NCBI GenBank assembly: GCA_003249795.1
Contig: QKHZ01000195.1
Coordinates: 1-51,673, forward strand
Length of the DNA stretch: 51,673 bases
Direction: 5' to 3'
From: a bacterium
GTDB taxonomy: Bacteria; Planctomycetota; SZUA-567
A program made the translations under genes and the position numbers. The notes beneath the pieces are model-generated. The model saw nothing but the letters and a program-made list of their open reading frames with translations. It did not search any database and was not told where the DNA came from. Below, one piece after another: positions 26,210-33,618 of the stretch (its first letter is position 1; each line of letters starts with the position of its first letter).

Positions 26210-26725
26210 TCAGCTCCAGGTTTCGGTTTTGACGATGATGTCGTAATCTAGCCGTTTTTTCTCTGTTTCTGCCGGATCTTGCGGTACGCCGACCGGAAGC
26301 AGTGCGACTACGCGGATATGTGCAGGGATCCCGAGAAGTTCTTTCACCTGATTTTCAAAAAATGCGCCGATCCAGCAGGTGCCAAGCCCCTCTTCAACCG
26401 CGCAGAGTGTGATGTGGTCGATTGCGATTGCGAGGTCAATCGGATAACACGACTGAAAGCAGGTCATGACGTGATTATCGGTTTGCGCGCAGCAGACAAG
26501 AACGACAGGTGCTTCACCGACGAACGTTTGCCCGCGTGCGGCCTCGGCAAGTTTGCTTCGCATTTCAGGATCGCGTACAGTAATGAAACGCCATTCCTGC
26601 TTGTTGTTGGCAGACGGCGCGAGGCGTGCGGTTTCGAGAATACGGCGGATCTTTTCATCCGTTACCGGTTCGTCTGTAAATGCGCGGACACTTTTGCGCT
26701 TCCGGATCAGTTCATAGATATCCAT
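26210..26725 (-). CDS. Nitroreductase family protein
   Basis: About 171 residues. The N-terminus 'IRKRKSVRAFTDEPVTDEKI' and 'APSANNKQEWRFITV' are the FMN-binding signatures. 'VEEGLGTCWIGAF' is the conserved C-terminal part. These are FMN-dependent NAD(P)H oxidoreductases, usually homodimeric; the natural substrate cannot be read from sequence. The ATG at 26725 has AAAGGAG five bases upstream; a GTG at 26728 is also in frame. Its leader carries repeat B, the same hairpin element found before atpE. It is followed by rarA after 11 bases. Confidence 0.93.
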   Translation of the reverse strand: MDIYELIRKRKSVRAFTDEPVTDEKIRRILETARLAPSANNKQEWRFITVRDPEMRSKLAEAARGQTFVGEAPVVLVCCAQTDNHVMTCFQSCYPIDLAIAIDHITLCAVEEGLGTCWIGAFFENQVKELLGIPAHIRVVALLPVGVPQDPAETEKKRLDYDIIVKTETWS

Positions 26726-26734
26726 CACATCTCC

Positions 26735-26793
26735 TTTTTTGACAATCGCGTCGAAGCTGTATTTTCATGCACCGGTTTGCCGCTGTCAAACCT
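26735..26793 (-). repeat. Intergenic repeat B, copy 2 (nitroreductase leader)
   Basis: On the minus strand: a hairpin with arms GGTTTG/CAAACC (26774-26779, 26787-26792), then GCTTCG, then CGCGATTGT and an A-run leading to AAGGAG. It matches copy 1 at 8285-8366 in the hairpin, in the GCTTCG block and in the last 20 bases before the start. A weaker match to the repeat A palindrome lies further upstream at 26838-26854. Confidence 0.65.
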
Positions 26794-26901
26794 GCCTATT
26801 GTGCCGCGATAACTTTATGTACGCTTTACAATTCTCAGGTACGGCAGCACGCTGTTTTTAAAAAAGCCAAACGTGCGGGTTGATTCTGTGAAATGATTGT
26901 A

Positions 26902-28383
26902 TCACGGATTGGGGGAAAAGGAAACGGTGCGTGCGGCAATATCTTCAGAAACCCGCTGGCTGGAAATCCACGCCTGCAGGGATTTCTGTCCATCCGGACC
27001 GAGGACGGATTGCAGGCTGGCAGCACCCGACGGATCACGCTGTAGCCCTTGATTTTCCAACAAACGCAGATAGGAACAAAGCAGTCCGCTCGCATTCAGG
27101 TATTGGCAGAGAAGTCCGGCTTGTGCGGGATTGGGCGTTGTTGTATGGCAGAATTTTTCAAAAGATGGAAACGGTGGGACAAGCGCAGGGTTGCGCCAAC
27201 TGCAGAAGTAGTCCTGCTGTTGAAAGCACAACCCGAAACCGGTTGATAACCACAGCGGTGCATTCGGAAGCCTCGCATGGAGCAGTAGCCGCGCCATGCC
27301 AACCGGTAAAAAATCTTCCATACACGACGCGTCTGCGACGAGAAGCCGGTTTGAAAATGACAGAACGCCACCCTCGGGTGGGTTACTGATACGCAACAAT
27401 CTCGATGTCTGCAGGCGGTAGCTTTTAGAGTCCTTACAGATCCAGATATGAAATACCGGCAGAGAATTGCGGTTGAAAAACGCAGACATGATCCGCGCGC
27501 CGAACTGGTCAATCGTACCGAGTGCGCGATTCTGTAGTTTCGATAAATCCTCATCGCCACAGACCAGAAACGGCGGTATGCACAGCATCTTGAAATCAGT
27601 CTGTTTAATATATGACTTTGCCGCCATGATTGCCTGCGTATAGTCCGCGTTTGTTGCGCCGGTGGATGCGGTCGGCATTTTCAGGTTCTGGCCTGGTTCA
27701 AGGCGGATACGGATCAGGTTGCGTCCGCGCTCAAGTTTACAGGGCCATAGAGAATAAAAGTCATTTACATGCATTCTGTAAAATGCCCCGTTTTTAAAGG
27801 CAGGTTCATGATAAATAATTTCGCGGCGGTCGGCGTTGTAACCGAGGATCAACCGGAAGTGATCGGTCGTATTCGGACGGTTGTCAAAGCGCATGCAGAC
27901 AATTGACGGAATCCCCTGTTCAAGATCGGCAAGCATATCGGTAAACGCATCACGAATCGATCCGCGCGGGTTGGTTGAAACGATCCGGATGCGGCAGGGA
28001 CCGGTTTTAAAACCGATTGCACGCGCGGCGCGGATCAACCCGTCAGGATAACAACCGCGGGCGTCTTTTTCATTCCTCAGCGGATCAAGGCCGGAGAGGT
28101 CATACACCCAGTCCTGTGAAGCGGGATAACCTAGCGCCTGCATCCACATGGCAATACACGCTTCGCCGCAGAAGTCCGGCTTTTGCTGGATATGCGGAAC
28201 GCTTGACAGAATGCCGGGAAGAGTTTCGGAAAATCGCTCAGCAGCGACCGCTGTGGCAATCGGTTTGTCGTCTGCGCGAGCGAACACACCAGCCGCAAAC
28301 AACCACAACAGGCACAGACAGGCCAGTGCGGAAACGCGGCGGGATGAAACCAGAGAGTTGTTTTCTTTTTGTATATACAGCAT
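26902..28383 (-). CDS. Secreted C39-like cysteine peptidase fused to an inactive MA-like peptidase domain
   Basis: 493 residues from the ATG at 28383. A signal peptide (hydrophobic 17-33, 'FARADD') precedes a papain-like C39 domain: 'PHIQQKPDFCGEACIAM' gives the nucleophile Cys72, His175 is in 'DHFRLILGYN', and 'YHEP' (191-194) fills the usual third position. From about residue 255 on, the sequence aligns with the HExxH peptidase at 12754-13740: 'NAPLWLSTGFGLCFQQ' matches 'GAPIWISEGMASLFEQ', but the HELTH motif is replaced by 'ARLLLH' and the ligand Glu is Thr. The second domain should not bind zinc. It probably acts in the periplasm or outside; the substrate is unknown. It is transcribed alone, divergent from htrA. 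Confidence 0.8.
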   Translation of the reverse strand: MLYIQKENNSLVSSRRVSALACLCLLWLFAAGVFARADDKPIATAVAAERFSETLPGILSSVPHIQQKPDFCGEACIAMWMQALGYPASQDWVYDLSGLDPLRNEKDARGCYPDGLIRAARAIGFKTGPCRIRIVSTNPRGSIRDAFTDMLADLEQGIPSIVCMRFDNRPNTTDHFRLILGYNADRREIIYHEPAFKNGAFYRMHVNDFYSLWPCKLERGRNLIRIRLEPGQNLKMPTASTGATNADYTQAIMAAKSYIKQTDFKMLCIPPFLVCGDEDLSKLQNRALGTIDQFGARIMSAFFNRNSLPVFHIWICKDSKSYRLQTSRLLRISNPPEGGVLSFSNRLLVADASCMEDFLPVGMARLLLHARLPNAPLWLSTGFGLCFQQQDYFCSWRNPALVPPFPSFEKFCHTTTPNPAQAGLLCQYLNASGLLCSYLRLLENQGLQRDPSGAASLQSVLGPDGQKSLQAWISSQRVSEDIAARTVSFSPNP

Positions 28384-28551
28384 TTTGCCGAGTATACAGA
28401 TTTCAACTTTGTTCGTAAATGGGAATGGTAGTGAAAATCGGTAAAAGTGGTTTAATTTATGACGGCAGAGGGCGGAAATGCAGTGAAATCGGATCAGGCA
28501 GCGCCAAAGAATGTTTATTTTGACGAAATTGCGGCAAACGTGTGGTGTGCC

Positions 28552-28580
28552 TTGACTGGGAAACAACGGATTCCTACAAT
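28552..28580 (+). promoter_or_regulatory. Promoter of htrA
   Basis: TTGACT (28552-28557), a 17-base spacer and TACAAT (28575-28580) are a strong sigma-70 type promoter. It implies a leader of about 268 bases before the htrA ATG at 28855. The rest of the 470-base gap (28384-28854) holds a duplicated CAGCTG inverted repeat and no convincing gene. Confidence 0.65.
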
Positions 28581-28769
28581 AAGACTTTCACTAATCTGCA
28601 GTCATGTTCCTGAAATCGGAAAACCAAATAGCGCGGATAACGGGTGCGCGCGGATGATATGGATGAAAAAGGGATCAACTGAATCCGGAATTTGAAACAA
28701 AGCGAAGGGTGTTCCTGATCCAGCGACAAACGTTAATGTAATAAGAAAGAAATTTAAACAAGGTGAGAA

Positions 28770-28799
28770 ATCAGCTGGATGGTAGTCACATCAGCTGAT
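28770..28799 (+). promoter_or_regulatory. ATCAGCTG/CAGCTGAT inverted repeat in the htrA leader
   Basis: Perfect eight-base arms (28770-28777 and 28792-28799) are spaced by 14 bases, about 55 bases before the htrA start. Because CAGCTG is itself palindromic, it is also a direct repeat with 22-base spacing, about two helical turns. It could be a protein-binding operator or an RNA hairpin. Confidence 0.4.
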
Positions 28800-28854
28800 A
28801 CAAACCGGAAATTTAATCCGCAGCAATGCGATCATACAAAGAGGAGGAGATCAG

Positions 28855-30339
28855 ATGAAATCGGTGTTGAAGTCCGTATTAAAAGTTGGCGCAAGCCTGT
28901 GTCTGACCGGCGCACTGCTGAGTGGATTGGCGATGCCGTCTGCTGTTGCAGAAGACAATGCGCTGGTGACGGCCAAGGCGCTTTCGCAAGCGTATGCTGA
29001 GATTGTCGATAACGTCAGCCCTGCGGTTGTCGGGATCAAAAGTATCCGCAAGGTTGAGAAGGCCGATATGATCGGCGGAGATAACGGCCCGCAGGATGAG
29101 TTTTTGCGCAAGTTTTTTGAAAACAGCCCGTTTGGACAGATGCAGCGGCAGAACCCGCGCCGTCCGCAGAAAATCCCCGGTGTCGGTAGTGGCGTGATTA
29201 TCGACGAAGAAGGCCATATCCTCACCAATAATCATGTGATTGAAGACGCAAGCACGCTGACGGTTCAGATGAAGGATTTGTCGGAATATGAAGCCGAAGT
29301 CGTCGGCGCCGATCCGAAGACTGACCTTGCCGTCATCAAGATCAAGGATTTCAAAGGTAAAATGCCGGTTGCGCCTCTGGGCGATTCGGAAAAGATGAAG
29401 GTCGGCAATATCGTCATTGCTATTGGTTCGCCGTTTGGCCTGATGCAGACTGTCACTTGCGGAATCGTATCCGCCAAGGGCCGCAAACTCGGTATGACCA
29501 TGTATGAAGACCTGATCCAGACCGATGCGACGATCAACCGCGGCAACTCCGGTGGCCCGCTGGTCAATCTCGATGGTGAAGTAATCGGGATCAATACCGC
29601 GATTGTCAGTGCAGGCGGTGGTTCAGACGGCATCGGCTTCTCGGTTCCGATCAATACAGCAAAATCGATTCTTGAAGCGCTGATCAAAGAAGGCAAAGTT
29701 TCGCGCGGCTGGCTCGGTATCGGCATCGGCGATGTGACTCCGGACCTGGCAAAGCACCTTGAAAATGTCGACGGCGGTGTTGCGGTACTCGACGTGTATG
29801 ACGGAACGCCTGCAGCGGATGCCGGTTTGCAGCCGGGTGATGTTCTGGTCAAGTACAAGGACATCACGCTGAAAAACGCTTCGCACCTGCAGCAGCTTGT
29901 TGCGCAGACACCGGCCGGAAAAACAGTGGACATGACTATCGTCCGCAAAGGCAAGGAACAGGTTGTCAAGGTCAAGATCGGTGAACAGCCGGAAGACCTG
30001 TCCGACATGAGCCACCACAACACCGGAAAAGACAGCACAAGCACCTATGAGAGCAAGACCCTCGGAATTCAGGTACAGGAGCTGACTGACGAAATGCGCA
30101 AGCGCTTTGAACAGTATGCAGGCTATACCGGTGTTCTGGTGACAGGAGTCGATGCAGACAGCCCGGCAGAAGACACAGGAATTTCAGCAGGCGACCTGAT
30201 CATGCAGATCAACCAGCAGGATGTGAAAGATCTTGAAGGCTTCAAGAAGCTGGAAAGCGCGATCAAGGATGATGACAGTGTCCTGATGCTTTACCGCCAC
30301 AATGATGTCAATCAGTTCAAGGTGGTAAAACTGAAATAG
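28855..30339 (+). CDS. HtrA/DegP-type periplasmic serine protease
   Basis: 494 residues. A signal peptide (hydrophobic 12-31, cleaved near 'AVA-EDN') is followed by a trypsin-like domain with His127 ('TNNHVIED'), Asp157 ('PKTDLAVIK') and Ser232 ('NRGNSGGPLVN'), then two PDZ domains (about 275-370 and 395-490). It degrades or refolds damaged envelope proteins. Two PDZ domains place it with DegP/MucD rather than DegS. The ATG at 28855 has GAGGAGGAG upstream. It has its own promoter at 28552 with a long leader, and a strong terminator follows, so it is a single-gene unit. Confidence 0.96.
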   Translation: MKSVLKSVLKVGASLCLTGALLSGLAMPSAVAEDNALVTAKALSQAYAEIVDNVSPAVVGIKSIRKVEKADMIGGDNGPQDEFLRKFFENSPFGQMQRQNPRRPQKIPGVGSGVIIDEEGHILTNNHVIEDASTLTVQMKDLSEYEAEVVGADPKTDLAVIKIKDFKGKMPVAPLGDSEKMKVGNIVIAIGSPFGLMQTVTCGIVSAKGRKLGMTMYEDLIQTDATINRGNSGGPLVNLDGEVIGINTAIVSAGGGSDGIGFSVPINTAKSILEALIKEGKVSRGWLGIGIGDVTPDLAKHLENVDGGVAVLDVYDGTPAADAGLQPGDVLVKYKDITLKNASHLQQLVAQTPAGKTVDMTIVRKGKEQVVKVKIGEQPEDLSDMSHHNTGKDSTSTYESKTLGIQVQELTDEMRKRFEQYAGYTGVLVTGVDADSPAEDTGISAGDLIMQINQQDVKDLEGFKKLESAIKDDDSVLMLYRHNDVNQFKVVKLK

Positions 30340-30363
30340 TTGGAAATGTAGAAAATAGTACTG

Positions 30364-30404
30364 AAAACCGCTTCCGGAAAGTTGTACCGGAAGCGGTTTT
30401 TTTT
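30364..30404 (+). terminator. Intrinsic terminator of htrA
   Basis: A 14-pair perfect stem (30364-30377 with 30387-30400) built on CCGCTTCCGG, a nine-base loop, and a run of eight T. It lies 25 bases after the htrA stop codon. Confidence 0.95.
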
Positions 30405-30472
30405 ATGATAAGAAGCGGGTGAGTGAAAAACGAGGTACATTCCTGCACGGCGGGAATGCAAAAGGAGGCAAT

Positions 30473-30904
30473 GTGGATAAACTGAAAGTCCTGTTTTTAT
30501 GTACCGGAAACTCATGCCGCAGCCAGATGGCCGAGGGGTGGGCGCGGCATCTGAAAAGTGATGTGGTCGATGCATACTCTGCGGGAATCGAGGCGCACGG
30601 TCTGAATGCGTATGCCGTCAAGGTGATGGCTGAAGCCGGTGTAGATATTACAACGCAGAAAAGCCAGACGACGGCGGAATACGCAGACGTGGAGTTTGAC
30701 TACGTCTTGACCGTTTGCGGCCATGCGAATGAAAACTGCCCGTTTTTTCCAGGAAAAGCAAAGATCGTGCATCAAGGATTTGAAGACCCGCCCAGATTGT
30801 TGGAAGGCTGTAAAACAGAAGAAGAGAAACTGAATGTTTTCCGCAAAATCCGCGACCAGATCCGCGATTATGTGCAGACGTTGCCGGATGCTCTTATAAA
30901 ATAA
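30473..30904 (+). CDS. arsC: Thioredoxin-coupled arsenate reductase (ArsC, low-MW phosphatase fold)
   Basis: 143 residues from a GTG at 30473, chosen because AAAGGAGG lies six bases upstream; an overlapping ATG at 30471 is out of frame and stops after four codons. The phosphatase loop is C10-TGNSC-R ('CTGNSCRSQ'). Cys82 and Cys89 in 'VCGHANENCP' complete the three-cysteine relay of the plasmid pI258-type ArsC, with identical numbering. It reduces arsenate to arsenite, with thioredoxin as donor. No ars repressor, efflux pump or methylase is nearby, so it may serve chromosomal background resistance. It is followed by a terminator that overlaps the next promoter. Confidence 0.93.
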   Translation: MDKLKVLFLCTGNSCRSQMAEGWARHLKSDVVDAYSAGIEAHGLNAYAVKVMAEAGVDITTQKSQTTAEYADVEFDYVLTVCGHANENCPFFPGKAKIVHQGFEDPPRLLEGCKTEEEKLNVFRKIRDQIRDYVQTLPDALIK

Positions 30905-30951
30905 GCACAGGCTGATTCTGCCGGGGTATGCAGGCATTTAGCAGAAAAAAA

Positions 30952-30980
30952 TTCACACAGATTGAAAAAGCGGCTACAAT
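30952..30980 (+). promoter_or_regulatory. Promoter of the tyrA-like gene, inside the arsC terminator
   Basis: TTCACA (30952-30957), a 17-base spacer and TACAAT (30975-30980). The -10 overlaps the 5' arm of the arsC terminator (30965-30977). Transcription would start near 30987, downstream of that arm, so the new transcript cannot form the terminator. Confidence 0.55.
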
Positions 30981-31020
30981 CGCGCTGGTTGCATTACGCA
31001 GCGGAAGTAGCCGCTTTTTT
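30965..31020 (+). terminator. Intrinsic terminator of arsC with a long loop
   Basis: A 13-pair stem, AAAAAGCGGCTAC (30965-30977) with GTAGCCGCTTTTT (31007-31019), closes a 29-base loop, and the 3' arm ends in a run of T. It lies 60 bases after the arsC stop and 32 bases before the next gene. The A-rich 5' arm makes the stem end in A-U pairs. Confidence 0.8.
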
Positions 31021-31051
31021 CATGAAATAGAAACAGAAAGCTGACCGGAAG

Positions 31052-31786
31052 ATGACGACAGTCGGGATCATCGGTTTTGGTGAATTTGGCCGGTTTATGG
31101 CAACGCATCTGATGCCGCATATGCAAGTTTGTGTGACGAATCGCAGTGACCGCTCAAAAGACGCGGTTGCTCTCGGTGTGCCGTATGTGACGCATGAAGA
31201 AGCGGCGGCACAGGATGTGGTGATTCTGTCGACGCCGGTGCAGAACATGGAAGAGATGCTGCAACGAATTGCGCCGTTTGTGAAGCAGGGCGCGCTGGTG
31301 ATTGATGTTGCGTCAGTTAAGGTCAAGCCGATTGAGATGATGAAACAGATGCTGCCGGAGTCTGTCGAGATCGTCGGGTTGCATCCGATGTTCGGCCCGC
31401 AATCGGGAAAGAACGGGATCGAAGGATTGCGCTGTGTGTTGTGCGATGTGCGGACGACCCGGCTTGACTGTATCCGATCATTTCTGACGAAAACCTTGAA
31501 GCTGCGCGTAATCGAAATGTCTGCTGATGAACATGACAAACAGATGGCGTGTGTGCAGGGGTTGACGCACTGGGTATCGCGCGCGATCCGTGCGATGAAC
31601 CTGCCGCAGACCGAGTTGGCGACGCCGTCGTATAAAAACTTTCTGGCCGTTGAAGAGATGCTGCGGACAGATTCGATGGCGCTGTTTTACACGATTGAGC
31701 GTGAAAATCCGCATGCCGGGCCAATGCGGAAATTGTTTCAACAAAAGCTGCAGGAGCTGGAAGACCAGATTCAGACTGAAAGCTAA
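31052..31786 (+). CDS. Prephenate/arogenate dehydrogenase (TyrA-like)
   Basis: 244 residues. The Rossmann motif 'GIIGFGEFGRFMATHL' starts at residue 4 and gives an NAD(P) site. 'DVASVKVKPIEMMKQ', 'GLHPMFGPQSG' and 'VQGLTHWVSRA' are conserved in TyrA. It oxidises prephenate or arogenate towards tyrosine. At 244 residues it is a minimal enzyme, lacking chorismate mutase and ACT domains, so classical feedback inhibition is not built in. The ATG at 31052 has CCGGAAG upstream. No other aromatic pathway genes are near. Substrate preference cannot be read from sequence. Confidence 0.9.
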   Translation: MTTVGIIGFGEFGRFMATHLMPHMQVCVTNRSDRSKDAVALGVPYVTHEEAAAQDVVILSTPVQNMEEMLQRIAPFVKQGALVIDVASVKVKPIEMMKQMLPESVEIVGLHPMFGPQSGKNGIEGLRCVLCDVRTTRLDCIRSFLTKTLKLRVIEMSADEHDKQMACVQGLTHWVSRAIRAMNLPQTELATPSYKNFLAVEEMLRTDSMALFYTIERENPHAGPMRKLFQQKLQELEDQIQTES

Positions 31787-31833
31787 AAAATATCCCCTGA
31801 CATTTATACGCATGATAAATGGAGAACAGGACG

Positions 31834-32679
31834 ATGAAAAAAACACTGAAAGCAATCATCGCTACCGTATGTTTGAGTCTGGTGCTGCTGACAGGATGCA
31901 CGCTGGAAACAGAACAGACCCAAGGCGCGGCGCAGGACAGTGTTTTATTTCAGACTTCGACAATCCATGCCTTGCTTGACGGAGTGTATGACGGAAGTCT
32001 ACCGCTTGGTAAGTTGAAAGAAAAGGGTGATCTCGGGATCGGGACGTTCGACAAGTTGAATGGCGAGATGGTTCTTGTTGACGGTGAGATCTACCAGGTG
32101 CGTGCAGACGGGAAAGTGTACAGACCGTCTGACAGTGAAACGACGCCGTTTGCCTGCGCGGTGAAGTTTGTACCGGATACCCAGATAAATGTCGATTCTT
32201 CCGCAAAACCGGCAGATGATGTCGAATTGAAAAAAGTTGTCGATGCATTGGCGAATCTGTCGCGGATGTCACTGACGAAAAATTTTCCGATTGCTGTCCG
32301 GATTGACGGAACATTCAGCAAGATGAAAACCCGAAGCGTTCCGGCGCAGGAAAAACCGTATCCGCGACTGGCGGAAGTCACAAAAAACCAGCCTGAATTC
32401 GAATTTGAAAATGTCAAAGGCACGATTGTCGGCTTTCGCTTGCCGGATTATCTGAATGGTGTCAATGTTCCGGGTTATCACTGGCATTTTTTGTCAGAAG
32501 ATAAAACTGTCGGTGGTCATATTCTCAGTTTTACGGCAACGGAAGTGACAATCCAGGTCGCGGTGATCAAAGATATCAGGCTCTCACTTCCGTCATCGAC
32601 GGCGTTCGGCGATTCGGATCTGCAGAACCTGAAGCAGGACGAGTTGAAAGCCGTCGAGCAGGATACGGCAAAAAAATAG
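31834..32679 (+). CDS. Alpha-acetolactate decarboxylase, lipoprotein form
   Basis: 281 residues. The N-terminus has a lipobox ('LVLLTGC', Cys22), so the enzyme should be exported and lipid-anchored. The rest is the acetolactate decarboxylase fold: 'STIHALLDGVYDGSLPLGKL', 'GIGTFDKLNGEMVLVDGEI' and the metal-binding set His216, His218 and His229 in 'YHWHFLSEDKTVGGHI'. It converts 2-acetolactate to acetoin with release of CO2. The ATG at 31834 has AGGACG close by; an ATG at 31819 is in frame. No acetolactate synthase gene is close. An exported location is unusual because acetolactate is made inside the cell, although secreted bacterial relatives are known. Confidence 0.92.
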   Translation: MKKTLKAIIATVCLSLVLLTGCTLETEQTQGAAQDSVLFQTSTIHALLDGVYDGSLPLGKLKEKGDLGIGTFDKLNGEMVLVDGEIYQVRADGKVYRPSDSETTPFACAVKFVPDTQINVDSSAKPADDVELKKVVDALANLSRMSLTKNFPIAVRIDGTFSKMKTRSVPAQEKPYPRLAEVTKNQPEFEFENVKGTIVGFRLPDYLNGVNVPGYHWHFLSEDKTVGGHILSFTATEVTIQVAVIKDIRLSLPSSTAFGDSDLQNLKQDELKAVEQDTAKK

Positions 32680-32710
32680 TCCGCTTTATTGATACAGTTT
32701 CAAAAGTATG

Positions 32711-32748
32711 CAAGCAGGCAGCCGAAAATCGGACTGCTTGTATTTTTT
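32711..32748 (+). terminator. Intrinsic terminator of the acetolactate decarboxylase gene
   Basis: CAAGCAG (32711-32717) pairs with CTGCTTG (32734-32740), with an inner CCG/CGG pair set and small bulges, followed by TATTTTTT. It lies about 30 bases after the stop codon. Confidence 0.8.
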
Positions 32749-32959
32749 GAATGTCAGCATGTGAATGTTGAAATAGTGGAATGCGGAATATTTTCAGAAT
32801 TGCGGGCAAAATGGAAAGTCCTATACTAAATATTATAGCATTAAATTTATAAGAAATAGATTGTGCTGAGTTTCTCAGGCGGAGAAATGATGCAGATAAA
32901 AATTTTCGGGTTATAACAAAAAGACACTGGCCGGTTTTTCAAAAAGGAGGGGAGCGGAA

Positions 32960-33538
32960 ATGGAGCCGAATCTGAGCGGGATTGAGTGGTTATATGCAAT
33001 TTCTGCGGCTCTTGGGGCGGTCTTCCTGCTGACCCGGATTGTGTTGCTTGTTCTCGGTGCCGGTCATGACACTGGCGGCGATATGGATATCGGTCATGAC
33101 GCAGCCATTGACGGCGTTGACGGTACCTCAGATGTCGCATTCAAATTAATCTCCCTGCAAAGTCTGATGGCTTTTTTCCTGATGTTCGGACTGGTGGGAT
33201 TGGCGCTGTACCGGCAGAGTCAGGTGGGTGTGGGCTTGTCGCTGGCGGGTGCTTTGGCAGCGGGGATTGCGGCGGTTTATGTAATCGGCTGGCTGTTTAA
33301 AAAGATGCTGTCGTTGCAGTCGAGCGGAACACTCAGTCTTGATAATGCGGTTGGGCAAATTGGAAAAGTTTATTTGAGAATCCCGGCTGATGGCGAAGGG
33401 CAGGTTGAGATTGAAGTGCAGGGACGGATGATGATTCTGAGCGCGATTTCTGTACAGAAAGAAGAGTTGCCAACAGGGGCGGTGGTTCGCGTTGAATCGA
33501 TGGTCGGAAGTTCAACTTTGGGTGTTGTTAAAGCCTGA
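32960..33538 (+). CDS. NfeD-like membrane protein, flotillin partner
   Basis: 192 residues. Three membrane helices (about 8-33, 67-84 and 88-112) are followed by a soluble beta-rich domain from about 128 ('NAVGQIGKVYLRIPADGEGQ') that fits the OB-fold NfeD domain. The loop between helices 1 and 2 is rich in Gly, Asp and His. Short NfeD proteins of this kind are usually encoded next to flotillins and work with them in membrane microdomains. The ATG at 32960 has AGGAGGGG upstream. The flotillin gene follows after 80 bases in the same direction, and the pair ends in one terminator. Confidence 0.82.
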   Translation: MEPNLSGIEWLYAISAALGAVFLLTRIVLLVLGAGHDTGGDMDIGHDAAIDGVDGTSDVAFKLISLQSLMAFFLMFGLVGLALYRQSQVGVGLSLAGALAAGIAAVYVIGWLFKKMLSLQSSGTLSLDNAVGQIGKVYLRIPADGEGQVEIEVQGRMMILSAISVQKEELPTGAVVRVESMVGSSTLGVVKA

Positions 33539-33618
33539 ACATCGGTCTCTGCATGATTGAATAAAAAACTCACATCCGGATAAAAACAGGACTCACATAA
33601 AAAAGGAAGGGGAAGGCA

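Noticed and set aside
28459-28695. 78-codon plus-strand frame in the htrA upstream region
   Set aside because: It spans the strong htrA promoter at 28552-28580, lacks a ribosome binding site and matches no family I know.
30471-30485. ATG at 30471 as the arsC start
   Set aside because: It is out of frame with ArsC and stops after four codons; the GTG two bases later is in frame and well spaced from AAAGGAGG.
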